Below are positions 22,877-31,827 of a DNA stretch of 64,000 bases, one piece after another. A model generated the notes under the pieces. The model searched no databases, was not told where the DNA came from, and was given only the letters and a program-made list of their open reading frames with translations. This DNA is from Anaerolineales bacterium. Its GTDB lineage: Bacteria; Chloroflexota; Anaerolineae; Anaerolineales; UBA4823. Numbering within the stretch: position 1 is the first letter of the stretch; every line of letters starts with the position of its first letter. The DNA is taken from positions 55,001-119,000 of the forward strand of contig JAFGJM010000057.1 in NCBI GenBank assembly GCA_016929095.1. The letters are read 5' to 3'. The position numbers were made by a program, and so were the translations under genes.

Positions 22877-24861
22877 GTGATCTCTTCTACTTTTTCAGTA
22901 TAGGGCGCTGCCCAGCCTAGAAACATGCGCGCCGCTTTGGTTGCACCGCAAGCGATGGCATGTTCCATACGTTGGTATTCAGCCTCCAGACCCAGGCGCT
23001 GCATTGTTTTCAAGGTGGGTAATCCATCGTCGGGGTTCCAGCCTCGGATGGCATAATATTCGGGGAGCATGATCTCCAGGTGGCACACACTGCCTCGGGC
23101 ATTTCCAGAAGGTGAGGGAACTTTCGTGAAGCGCCAGGGCAAGACATCATCAGAAGAGGTAATGCCGTGCAAGGCATTATAGCAGCGCTGCAGGTTGTAT
23201 ATCCTCTCACCGATCTGGCGTAGTTTTTGGGCATCAATATCCATACTGGTGGCGGCGGCAATCGCATCGGCTTGCTCCTGCCAGTAGATTTCGGCCATCA
23301 CAAAGGTACCGCCCGATTTGCAGTTTCCGCTTGAATCGACGATCGCGCCGAAATCTTCGCCGTCTTTCACCAACATGGCTTTATAACGTGTCGCCAGAGG
23401 GTTGACCAGGTCTGGAAGGTATTGTTCGCCATAGCGGCGTACGGCTTCACTGGGATAGCCGGTTTCATCTATAGTGGGAAAGGCTTTGAGATGGTCGGCG
23501 CCGCGTGAAGAGGTGACATGCGCCAATCCCATGGATTGCTGCGCCCTGCCGTCTTGAGCAGGTATATCCTGTCCTTTCACATGCATGGCGTAACGTTCCG
23601 AGTTGCGTCCCAGCCAGCGGGCAGCCCGGGCAGCGCCATCGGCCAGTAAATCGCCCAGGAAACCCTGACGGTAAGACATATCGTGCAGTAATTGAATGGC
23701 GGTATGGTAATTCCCCCAGCTCAAATCGAGCCCGTTCAACTCGCTTTCTTTCCAAATTCCCAGCTCGGCTAATTCCATGGCGAAAGAGATGGCATTACCG
23801 GCAGAGATTGAATCTAACCCCAGATCATCGCACATTTCATTAGCTTTCAACAAAGCTTCCAGATTTCGGTTGCAAATGCGTGCTCCCAGGGAATTAAGCG
23901 TTTCATATTCGACGCTGGAAGTTTGACAACCGGCGAATTCACCCTCTTCGACCGAGTACATTTTGTCACAACCCAAAGGGCAGTTGAAACAGGCAATATC
24001 CCGCACCAGATGCGCTTCCCGCAGTGTCTCTCCTGAGATGGCTTCATACTCTTCGAAATGTCCCTGGCGGAAATTCTGGGTAGGGAAACGGCCGATAGGT
24101 TGCATGAGGGCGACCAGCCCCGAAGTACCGTATTTTTGGATACCGGGGAAGAATTCATTGCGGCGGATGTTTTTGTGCATCTGCAGGGAAAAACTTTCTA
24201 ATACTTTAGGCTTTTTGAAATGTATACCTTTGGTACCCCGCACAGCCACCCCCTTTAACTTCTTGGAACCCATGACTGCCCCCAGGCCGCAGCGCGCCGC
24301 ACTGCGGCGATAAGTCACTTGAATGCCGGCAAACCGCACCAGATTCTCGCCAGCCGGGCCGATCAGCGCGGTTTTGAGGGCTGGATCACAATGGATCGTC
24401 TGTAAACGGGTCTCGGCTGCGTAGGTTCCCAATCCCCAAATATCTCTGGCTGAACGTAGTTCGACCTGATCGTTGTTGATATAAAGGTATACCGGTTCGC
24501 TTGCCTGCCCTTCGAAAATAATCACGTCATAACCGGAAAATTTTAACTCCGGCCCAAATTGGCCTCCGGCGTTGGCATCGCCATATATGCCGGTGAGGGG
24601 TGATTTTCCAATAAATTCCATCCTGCCCGAATTGGGCATCGGGCTTCCGCACAGGGGTCCGGTTGCCACGATCAATTTATTATCCGGTCCGAGTGGATTC
24701 GCGGTTTCGGGTACTTCGTCCCATAAAATTTTTATACCGATGCCGTTGCCGCCCAGGTAATTTTCTACCCATTCACTGGGAAGGGAATGCTTCTGGATTT
24801 GACCGGTCGAAAGGTCGACCCGCAGGTATGCGCCTGCGTACCCATCGTAATCAAAGGTCAT
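22873..24861 (-). CDS. Aldehyde ferredoxin oxidoreductase, copy 1
   Basis: A 662-aa tungsten/molybdenum bis-pterin enzyme (AOR family) oxidising aldehydes to carboxylates with ferredoxin. The start is placed at the ATG overlapping the ferredoxin stop (ATGA); the longer open frame upstream is a shadow of that gene. The N-terminal AOR domain has YLGGNGIGIKIL and GKSPLTGIYGDANAGGQFGPELK. The [4Fe-4S] ligands are Cys291, Cys294, Cys298 and Cys514, matching the family spacing. Pterin-binding segments include AARCGLGAVMGSKKLKG and HVTSSRGADHLKAFP. It is partnered with the four-cluster ferredoxin upstream and MoaD downstream. The aldehyde is unknown. Confidence 0.92.
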   Translation of the reverse strand: MTFDYDGYAGAYLRVDLSTGQIQKHSLPSEWVENYLGGNGIGIKILWDEVPETANPLGPDNKLIVATGPLCGSPMPNSGRMEFIGKSPLTGIYGDANAGGQFGPELKFSGYDVIIFEGQASEPVYLYINNDQVELRSARDIWGLGTYAAETRLQTIHCDPALKTALIGPAGENLVRFAGIQVTYRRSAARCGLGAVMGSKKLKGVAVRGTKGIHFKKPKVLESFSLQMHKNIRRNEFFPGIQKYGTSGLVALMQPIGRFPTQNFRQGHFEEYEAISGETLREAHLVRDIACFNCPLGCDKMYSVEEGEFAGCQTSSVEYETLNSLGARICNRNLEALLKANEMCDDLGLDSISAGNAISFAMELAELGIWKESELNGLDLSWGNYHTAIQLLHDMSYRQGFLGDLLADGAARAARWLGRNSERYAMHVKGQDIPAQDGRAQQSMGLAHVTSSRGADHLKAFPTIDETGYPSEAVRRYGEQYLPDLVNPLATRYKAMLVKDGEDFGAIVDSSGNCKSGGTFVMAEIYWQEQADAIAAATSMDIDAQKLRQIGERIYNLQRCYNALHGITSSDDVLPWRFTKVPSPSGNARGSVCHLEIMLPEYYAIRGWNPDDGLPTLKTMQRLGLEAEYQRMEHAIACGATKAARMFLGWAAPYTEKVEEIT

Positions 24862-25391
24862 GCGACCCTCCGTGTTTTCGCCATACCACGCGCCTCCATG
24901 TGCTCGACAATTTCGAGACGCGCTGGGCGAAGTGTTTCGAAGAGTCTTTGACCAGCATCCCCATTTGTATCTTCTTCCAAGACCAACGCGCCTACCGGGC
25001 AAACATTTACGCACACAGCTTCTCCATCGCAAAGATCGCATTTGAAACAAAAAGCTTTTCCCATTTTGCCGCGGCCTGTCTGCCGATAAAAACCAATAGC
25101 CTGAATTTCGCAAGCCTGTTTACACTTACTGCATCCGGTACATAATTGCTCTTCAATCACGACCATTCCCAAATGATTGATATAGATGGCGCCTTCTTCG
25201 GGGCAAGCAGCCAGACAAGCCTTAGTCTGGCAATTCACGCAGGCAATCGGCAAGAAATTCGCATTTTCTATATCCCTATACACATGAATGCGCGACAACT
25301 CTTGATTCACCAGACCTTCATGATGAAGCGAACAAAAAACCTCACAAGCGGAACATCCGGTGCAGCGTTCGGGGTAAATATTAAGACGCAT
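24858..25391 (-). CDS. Polyferredoxin (HycB/AOR-associated electron-transfer subunit)
   Basis: A 177-aa protein with four [4Fe-4S] motifs: CTGCSACEVFC, CVNCQTKACLAACP, CTGCSKCKQAC and CFKCDLC with CVNVCP. This is the HycB/CooF/DmsB-type fold. The start overlaps the hydantoinase stop (TAATG) and its stop overlaps the AOR start (ATGA), so stoichiometric co-translation with AOR copy 1 is likely. It should carry electrons from the aldehyde oxidoreductase to ferredoxin or a membrane complex. Confidence 0.9.
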   Translation of the reverse strand: MRLNIYPERCTGCSACEVFCSLHHEGLVNQELSRIHVYRDIENANFLPIACVNCQTKACLAACPEEGAIYINHLGMVVIEEQLCTGCSKCKQACEIQAIGFYRQTGRGKMGKAFCFKCDLCDGEAVCVNVCPVGALVLEEDTNGDAGQRLFETLRPARLEIVEHMEARGMAKTRRVA

Positions 25392-26764
25392 TATCGAATT
25401 CCCTGGCGCAGGAGGAATTTTCCCCGGGCAGTTGGGGCGATATATTCCCGCTCAGCGACAATCGGGATGCCGCGCAAGATGGTCATCACCGGGTATCCTT
25501 GCAGTTTGATACCTTCATAGGGGGTGTAATCTACCCGCTCATGAAGCATTTCGTGTGAAATCACGCATTCAAAATCAGGGTCAAAGATCACAATATCGGC
25601 ATCTGCCCCGGGCATCAATGTGCCTTTACGGGGGTAGAGACCAAACAGGCGTGCTGGGTTGAGAGAGCAGCATTCCACCCAGCGGTTCAGCGAAATACGC
25701 CCACTCTTCACGCCATAGGTGTGAAGCAGCGACAAACGAGTCTCTATCCCGGGTAACCCGGGAGGAATATGGATGAAAGAATCAAGTCCTATATCTTTTT
25801 GGCCTTGAAAATTGAACGGGCAGTGGTCTGTGCCGACAGTTTGGATTACTCCGTTCGATAAAGCTTTCCATAAGCCGTCTCGATCCTTTTGTTTGCGCAA
25901 CGGCGGAGAACAAACATACTTGGCGCCTTCGAATCCTGGTAAAGAATAGCACTCATCCGTCAGAGTCAAATATTGCGGGCATGTTTCACCATAAGCGGAA
26001 ACGCCGCGTAATTGAGCATGTTCAAGGGCTTGTGCGCCGGTGGCAGTCGAGATATGGACAATATAGATGGATGCGCCGGTCGCTTCCGCCAGCGCTAACG
26101 CCCGCTGGATAGCTTCGGCTTCGGCAATTGCCAGCCTCGACAGGGGATGGGCATCCGGGGAAGTCATGCCTTGCGAAATCACCTGTTGGGTGCAATAATT
26201 GATAATCGCATCACTCTCGGCGTGCACCATAACCATCCCCTTTACCTTTCGAACAGCTTCCAGGGCATGCAGGAACGCAGCATCATTCAAGGCGAAACCT
26301 TCGTAGGTCAGGTAGGTTTTGAATGAGGGGCAGCCAGCTGCGACCGCGGCTGGCACCTGGTCTAGTGTTTGAGGATGGTCATCTCTGAGGGTCATATGCA
26401 AACCAAAATCGATCGTCGCCCGGCCATCGGCGCAGGCACGTCGTTTCTGCAGGGCGGCTAACAAGTCTTCCCCCGGGTCGGGTTCAACAAAATCGATCAC
26501 GGTTGTCACTCCCCCGCAAGCAGCCGCCCTTGTACCGCTCTCCCAATCATCCGCCGAAAATGTCTCCCCCACCGGCATTTCCAGGTGCACATGCGGATCG
26601 ATAGCCCCGGGCAGGACCAATTTATCATTGGCATCGATGGTCTTTTTGCCCTTCAAGCCCTCACCCAATACAGCTATCGTTTCACCGTTGATGCCTATAT
26701 CGGCAATGTAATCGCCTTCTCCGGTGACAACTCTACCATTGCGTATTACCAGATCGAAAATCAT
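25391..26764 (-). CDS. Dihydropyrimidinase/hydantoinase
   Basis: A 457-aa cyclic amidohydrolase. The start is set at MIFDLVIRNGRVV, 10 nt after the AOR copy-2 stop; the longer frame reads through the AOR gene. Metal ligands are visible: DPHVHLEMP (HxH), the carboxylated Lys in SFKTYLTYEGF, MVHAESDA, YIVHISTATGA and the Asp in GTDHCPFNF. The family opens dihydrouracil, hydantoin or related cyclic imides; close relatives include HyuA/YgeZ. It lies between two aldehyde oxidoreductases, which is not a usual setting, and shares the operon with a deaminase, pointing to catabolism of a cyclic ureide or nucleobase (inference). Confidence 0.9.
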   Translation of the reverse strand: MIFDLVIRNGRVVTGEGDYIADIGINGETIAVLGEGLKGKKTIDANDKLVLPGAIDPHVHLEMPVGETFSADDWESGTRAAACGGVTTVIDFVEPDPGEDLLAALQKRRACADGRATIDFGLHMTLRDDHPQTLDQVPAAVAAGCPSFKTYLTYEGFALNDAAFLHALEAVRKVKGMVMVHAESDAIINYCTQQVISQGMTSPDAHPLSRLAIAEAEAIQRALALAEATGASIYIVHISTATGAQALEHAQLRGVSAYGETCPQYLTLTDECYSLPGFEGAKYVCSPPLRKQKDRDGLWKALSNGVIQTVGTDHCPFNFQGQKDIGLDSFIHIPPGLPGIETRLSLLHTYGVKSGRISLNRWVECCSLNPARLFGLYPRKGTLMPGADADIVIFDPDFECVISHEMLHERVDYTPYEGIKLQGYPVMTILRGIPIVAEREYIAPTARGKFLLRQGIR

Positions 26765-26774
26765 TTTGGATGTC

Positions 26775-28661
26775 CTATTTTTTACCTGCCAATTGGGCAA
26801 TCCCCAGGCGTTCCAGCGTTTGCGTCGTGGGTAAGCCGTTTTCATCCCATCCACGCAGCTTATAATATCTCTGCATCATCGCCTCGAAATCGAAAATCTG
26901 ACCGACAACCACGGGGTCTTCCGATGCTACCAGATCGCCATCTTTGGAACCAGGGGAAAATGAATAGATGGGAAGCGGTTCTTTTGTGAAGCGAGCGGGT
27001 AAAACATCCTGTCGGCTATTGAAGCCATGTCTCCGGTTATAAAGTCGTTCCAGATTTACGATACGTTCGCCGATGGTCAGCAATTCATCGCCTGAAAAAT
27101 CATATCCCATTGTTTTCAAACCCTCGGCCAGATCATCGGGCATCACCACATAGGTTTCAGCGGTGCTGAATTTGCACAAGCCGAGTGAATCGATGATGGC
27201 GCAGAAATTCTCGCCATACATTACTACGTCTGCCTTGTAGGTTTCGTCGGCAATATCCATCAGGGAGGGCAAGACATCTTCGGGGAAAATCTTACGGGCG
27301 GCTTCCCAGTGCGCTGCCAGGTCGATGGTCGGCAAGGCATACAGGTGGTCAGCCCCCCGATTGCTGGTGGCGTGCCCTAAGCCAAAGGCTTTGGCAATGC
27401 GCGGTTCCTGACGCGGCATTTCCACGCCCTTCACTTGCATAGCGAATTTTTCGGCTCCGTTACCGATTTCTTGAGCCGCGCGCAGTGTCCCCTCGGCGAG
27501 TAACTTGCCTAAACCCTGCCGTTCGGCAATCCTTTGAATCAAACCCAGGATGGTATTTGGGTCACCCCATTCCAGCGAAAATTCTTCATCATTCAACAGA
27601 CCATTCTCGTGGCATTCCATGGCAAAGGCGATGGTCACACCCGTAGAAATAGTATCCAAACCATGGTCGTTACACAGTGCATTAGCCCGAATGACAACCT
27701 CCGGATCGGGGTTCCAGCACATCGGGCCAAATGAATCGGTCGTCTCATATTCCGGTCCTTCGATTTTGATCGTCTCACTGCCATCGACCAATTCAGAATT
27801 TCGAGCGCAGCGGATGGGACAAACCGCGCAACCTTTGCGTCGGGTCCAGTACTTACTGAAAGTATCTACGTCTAGCGTATTGATAAATGGCACCTGCCCG
27901 AATTGATGATTTTTGGCTGGCAGGTCGCCGGATTTATTTTTAATGGTCATCAAGAACAACGTTGATCCATTCATCAGTCCCTGGGTATCGGGGCTTTCGA
28001 TCAAACGCCTGGAGGTCTGCTTGGCTAATTGGCGGAAATCGGCTTCGGTCTTTAGGCTGGGGGTGCCGGCAACAACCTGCACGGCTTTGAGATTCTTGCT
28101 GCCCATCACGGCTCCCGGCCCGCTGCGGGCGGCAGCCCGTCCCTTATCGTTAATAATGGCAGCCATGAGCACCTGGTTTTCACCAGCCAAACCAATTGAG
28201 GCAACCCTACCGCCTGCTTCAGCGACCAGGATTTCTTCTACATGTGACGTTGTTTGCCCCCACAGATGGGAGGCGGACAAGATTTGGATATCCCGGTCGA
28301 TAACCCGGATGAATACCGGCACAGGGGCTTTTCCGGTAATTACCAGGGCGTCGAAGCCGGCGCGGCGCAGCTCGGGTCCGAAAAAACCACCCGAATTGGC
28401 ATAGCCGTAAGCATCTGTTGCCGGCGACTTAAACGTCACATGATAGCGGGAGGCCGTCGGCCAGGAAGTGCCATTCATTATTCCGCTGGTAAATATTAGG
28501 AAATTATCAGGTGAAAAGGCTTCGACCTCCGGTCCCACATGGCAGTATAGTAAATATGCCCCTAAACCACGTCCCCCCAACCAGCGCCGGATCAATTCCG
28601 GGTCTGTGGGTTGGACATTAATATCAGAATGGGTCAAGTTTATGAAAGCAGTGAGGGGCAT
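26775..28661 (-). CDS. Aldehyde ferredoxin oxidoreductase, copy 2
   Basis: A 628-aa AOR-family enzyme, diverged from copy 1 but with the same architecture: WLGGRGLGAYLL near the N-terminus, FKSPATDAYGYANSGGFFGPELRRAG, AARSGPGAVMGSKNLKA, and cluster ligands Cys278, Cys281, Cys285 and Cys496. It is preceded by GAGG and follows the cupin regulator by 17 bp. Two different AORs in one operon suggest two aldehydes of one pathway, or a heteromeric complex; the ferredoxin overlaps only copy 1. Confidence 0.92.
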   Translation of the reverse strand: MPLTAFINLTHSDINVQPTDPELIRRWLGGRGLGAYLLYCHVGPEVEAFSPDNFLIFTSGIMNGTSWPTASRYHVTFKSPATDAYGYANSGGFFGPELRRAGFDALVITGKAPVPVFIRVIDRDIQILSASHLWGQTTSHVEEILVAEAGGRVASIGLAGENQVLMAAIINDKGRAAARSGPGAVMGSKNLKAVQVVAGTPSLKTEADFRQLAKQTSRRLIESPDTQGLMNGSTLFLMTIKNKSGDLPAKNHQFGQVPFINTLDVDTFSKYWTRRKGCAVCPIRCARNSELVDGSETIKIEGPEYETTDSFGPMCWNPDPEVVIRANALCNDHGLDTISTGVTIAFAMECHENGLLNDEEFSLEWGDPNTILGLIQRIAERQGLGKLLAEGTLRAAQEIGNGAEKFAMQVKGVEMPRQEPRIAKAFGLGHATSNRGADHLYALPTIDLAAHWEAARKIFPEDVLPSLMDIADETYKADVVMYGENFCAIIDSLGLCKFSTAETYVVMPDDLAEGLKTMGYDFSGDELLTIGERIVNLERLYNRRHGFNSRQDVLPARFTKEPLPIYSFSPGSKDGDLVASEDPVVVGQIFDFEAMMQRYYKLRGWDENGLPTTQTLERLGIAQLAGKK

Positions 28662-28678
28662 ATTTATTTACCTCAGTA

Positions 28679-29215
28679 TCACAAAGCCGGGGGGGTCATG
28701 CAGCATATCACTACGAGTTCGATATCGCCGACTGAGGTGTATCCGCGCAATTGAGCGCCTTCATAATAAATACTATCGCCGCTTTCAAGGCGGTAGATAC
28801 GCTCGCCGATTGTGATATTCATTGCCCCTTGCAAAACATACATCATCTCTTCGGTGGGGCGGAATAGTTGTTGAGCTTGATAATTCGCCCCAGGCGATAG
28901 TTTTACGATAAAACCCATCATTTGCCGGTTCAGATCGCTGGTGAGTAACTCATATACCAAATGTGAATTCGGAAAACTCAAGCGTTTACGCGCATCCCCG
29001 CGCACGACGACCTCGGTTTGGTGATCATCATCCAAAAAAGTGAACATCGGGATGCGTAAGGCTGTCGCAATGGTTTGCAGCGAACTGATGGAGGGCGAAG
29101 TGAGATCATTTTCCACCTGACTCAGGAAACTGGCCGAAAGATTGGTCAAATTCCCCAAATCACGCAAACTGAGTCCTAATTCTTTCCTACGTGCTAATAT
29201 CTTTTTACCAAGCAT
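28679..29215 (-). CDS. XRE-family regulator with cupin domain
   Basis: A 178-aa regulator: HTH RRKELGLSLRDLGNLTNLSASFLSQVENDLTSPSISSLQTIA, then a cupin_2 barrel with FRPTEEMMYVLQGAMNITIGE and LESGDSIYYEG. It is the first gene of the minus-strand operon of AORs, hydantoinase and deaminase, with an AAGGA site, and should be its ligand-sensing regulator. It shares domain layout with the regulator at 11147 but lacks that protein's N-terminal extension. Confidence 0.9.
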   Translation of the reverse strand: MLGKKILARRKELGLSLRDLGNLTNLSASFLSQVENDLTSPSISSLQTIATALRIPMFTFLDDDHQTEVVVRGDARKRLSFPNSHLVYELLTSDLNRQMMGFIVKLSPGANYQAQQLFRPTEEMMYVLQGAMNITIGERIYRLESGDSIYYEGAQLRGYTSVGDIELVVICCMTPPAL

Positions 29216-29643
29216 TTATAATCCTTCTTTCAATGAACTCTGGATATTAATACAAACAGATGAGGTTTTCTCTCTTGTGCATGAAATCTATCACCCTTAC
29301 CAGGTCTATGATCATAACAAGGAAGATGATATAAGGATATTTATCGTTGATATGGTAAAGAGTTGGTTTCATTTCGTAATTTATGAAAATCCGAAATCGA
29401 TATGAATAGTATAAAGTTGCCAATGACGCATGTCAAGTAATATTTGATATATGTTCAGTATTAGTGAATATCCAAAAATAATAAAACCGGTTTTCTAGTC
29501 CCCCGCCTGACAAATGACACATTTTGACAATGACAATCGTCCAGTTGTGTTCACTATAGATTAATGTTACTATGATATTACTTAACGAGCAAATGTTATG
29601 AGCAAATGTAACGTGTTCTAACCCACTCAACCCAACTTTAAAT
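29216..29643. promoter_or_regulatory. Divergent intergenic region between two catabolic operons
   Basis: AT-rich 428 bp without a gene. It must contain the promoters of the minus-strand AOR operon and the plus-strand deaminase/ECF operon. A perfect 12-bp palindrome AAAACCGGTTTT is at 29483-29494, a possible operator. No promoter can be assigned with confidence. Confidence 0.4.
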
Positions 29644-30978
29644 ATGATCATACGTAATATATCCTACCTGATCTGCAATTCAGAACACATAGAAAATGAC
29701 TGTGATGTGTTCATCGAAGAGGATCGAATCGGTGCGATAGGGAAGAACCTCCCTGCCCCGGAAAACACTGTCGAATTAGACGCGTCTGGGTGTGTTGTCA
29801 TGCCGGGACTCGTCAATGCCCACACCCATCTCTACCAAAATTTCTTAAAAGGTGTGTCGCCTGGTTTATCCCTGGTGCCGTGGTGCAATGAAGTCCTATT
29901 CCCGACGGTTGGCGCATTACGGGATGGAATCGCATCCCGTAATGACCGTTCGGCTTACCTGTGGTCGGCTGCGGCAGTCATTGAAATGATCAAAGGCGGG
30001 ACCACGTGTTGTTTGGATATGGATTTAACCATGGACGCAACCCTGGCTGCCTGGCGCGACCTGGGTTTTCGTTCCATTGCCGGATACACCATATCCAATC
30101 GCTGGATACCGGAGGAATTTTGTCCTGCCGACGAAGAAATCCATCGCAAGGCACTGCAATTCGCGGAGAGATGGCACCAACCGGGGGGCATGATCCAGGT
30201 CTTCCTTGCGCCTTCCACGCCATTTCTGTGCGATGACAATTTATTGAAGTGGTGCCGCGATCAAGCCGAGGTGTTGAATATCGGTATCCAAATCCATGTT
30301 TCGGAGATCGCCAGTGAGGTGCAGGAATCGATTGTTGAATGGGGAATGACACCCGTTGAGCGTTTGAACCATCTAGGCTTGCTCACTCCCAGGGCGAGTG
30401 CTGTTCATTGTGTGCATGTCAATAATAAAGATATCGATATTTTATCCAAATCGGAATGTCATGTAGTACATTGTCCAAAGAGCAACATGAAACTGGCGGA
30501 CGGAGCGGCACCGGTGAAGGCAATGTTAGAAAAAAATATCCCTATCAGCGTCGCCACCGACGGATCTGCCTCGAATGACCTTTTAGATATGTGGGAAGAG
30601 ATGCGGGCTGCGATTTTGTTGGCACGTGTTTCTAATAACGACGCCAACGCCCTTGGTGCAGCTGATGCGTTCCGGATGGCGACCGAAACGCCCGCCAAAA
30701 TCTGCCAAATCGAAGCGGGTAAAATCGAAACAGGGTTATTCGCCGATTTAGCCGTTGTTGAATTAAAGGACGCCCATATCCGCCCTATCCATCCAGACCG
30801 AATTTTAGAGCAATTGGTATTTTGTGCCCGAGCCGGTGACGTGCGCGATACCATCATCAATGGGAAATTCGTGATGCGTGATCGCAAAATGTTGGTTTGT
30901 GATGAAGAATCCATTATGAATGAGGTCGATGCCATCGAAGCGCCTCTTTATGCGCGGCGAAACGATTTCCGCTACTAA
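29644..30978 (+). CDS. TRZ/ATZ-type deaminase (amidohydrolase)
   Basis: A 444-aa amidohydrolase of the TrzA/AtzA/MtaD/8-oxoguanine deaminase group. HxH metal site NAHTHLYQN near residue 60, third His in IQIHVSEIAS, fourth in VHCVHV, HCPKSNMKLADG and the Asp in SVATDGSASNDLLDMWEE complete the pattern of mononuclear metal deaminases. It heads a plus-strand operon with an ECF transporter (T, fused A, S), so the imported compound may be its substrate, for example a nucleobase or methylthioadenosine-like molecule. It is distinct from the deaminase at 21244. Confidence 0.88.
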   Translation: MIIRNISYLICNSEHIENDCDVFIEEDRIGAIGKNLPAPENTVELDASGCVVMPGLVNAHTHLYQNFLKGVSPGLSLVPWCNEVLFPTVGALRDGIASRNDRSAYLWSAAAVIEMIKGGTTCCLDMDLTMDATLAAWRDLGFRSIAGYTISNRWIPEEFCPADEEIHRKALQFAERWHQPGGMIQVFLAPSTPFLCDDNLLKWCRDQAEVLNIGIQIHVSEIASEVQESIVEWGMTPVERLNHLGLLTPRASAVHCVHVNNKDIDILSKSECHVVHCPKSNMKLADGAAPVKAMLEKNIPISVATDGSASNDLLDMWEEMRAAILLARVSNNDANALGAADAFRMATETPAKICQIEAGKIETGLFADLAVVELKDAHIRPIHPDRILEQLVFCARAGDVRDTIINGKFVMRDRKMLVCDEESIMNEVDAIEAPLYARRNDFRY

Positions 30979-30998
30979 TTACCCTGGAGGATTTTTCA

Positions 30999-31805
30999 GT
31001 GAGTAAATCTCTTGTTGTCTATTTTCCCGGACAGACTTTTTTTCACAAACTTGATCCCAGGACCAAAATCATTTTCATGGTTCTGGTCAGTACAGTCATT
31101 TTTGCAGTCCAGGATTTATATCTCTCGGCTTTTATTCTTGCTGTGATGGTTATTTTGTGGATGGTTGCCCGCTTACCGGTTGCGATCGTTTATGGATTCT
31201 TAAAAGCCCTCCTGCCAGTTTTTGCATTCTTGTTCATCGTGCAGGCGCTTTTATATCCGGGTGTCACTCCCATCATCAAACCTTTGATCCCCAGCTTTAT
31301 TCCCTGGATAGGGGGTATGGGGCAGATCAATCTGGAGGGCATTTTATTCGCTGTTTTGTTGATGTTCCGCTTATTAGCCATGGTGATATTACTCCCCCTG
31401 GTCAGCATGACCACGCCGGTTCACATTCTGGCACTTGGCATGGTGCGCATGGGTTTACCCTACCGCCTGGCTTATACCATTACCGCTGCCCTGAATATGG
31501 TACCGATTTTACAAAGTGAGATTGGGGTGATCGTGGATGCACAGAAACTCAGGGCAATGAGCACGTTCGAGAAAGGTAGCATTTGGAGCAAGGTAAAGTC
31601 TTATCCTGTTCTGGTCACACCGCTGGTTATCGGCGCCATGCGTCGCGCACAATCGATGGCTGTGGCGATGGATTCAAGAGCCTTTGGGGCGATGAAAACA
31701 CGTACTTACATCGAAGACATCAATCTTCGACCCGTGGATTGGATATTTATGATCGCCTCTACCATTGGAACGGTTGGAATACTAATTCTCGCCACAAAGA
31801 TATAA
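30999..31805 (+). CDS. ecfT: ECF transporter T-component (EcfT), first system
   Basis: A 268-aa membrane protein starting at GTG with GGAGG 8 nt upstream. The N-terminal FFHKLDPRTKIIFM is the usual EcfT opening. About five to six membrane helices are followed by the coupling helices with the Ala-Arg-Gly-type motifs (here AQKLRAMSTFEKG and MAVAMDSRAFGAMKTRT) that contact the ATPases. It is coupled to the fused ATPase gene 22 bp downstream and an S-component further on. Confidence 0.9.
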   Translation: MSKSLVVYFPGQTFFHKLDPRTKIIFMVLVSTVIFAVQDLYLSAFILAVMVILWMVARLPVAIVYGFLKALLPVFAFLFIVQALLYPGVTPIIKPLIPSFIPWIGGMGQINLEGILFAVLLMFRLLAMVILLPLVSMTTPVHILALGMVRMGLPYRLAYTITAALNMVPILQSEIGVIVDAQKLRAMSTFEKGSIWSKVKSYPVLVTPLVIGAMRRAQSMAVAMDSRAFGAMKTRTYIEDINLRPVDWIFMIASTIGTVGILILATKI

Positions 31806-31827
31806 GCACAAGAATGAGTGAAGCAAA

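Noticed and set aside
22873..25113. A 746-aa aldehyde oxidoreductase with an Arg/Cys-rich N-terminal extension
   Set aside because: The extra 84 residues are the ferredoxin gene read in another frame; the ATG overlapping the ferredoxin stop is the normal AOR start.
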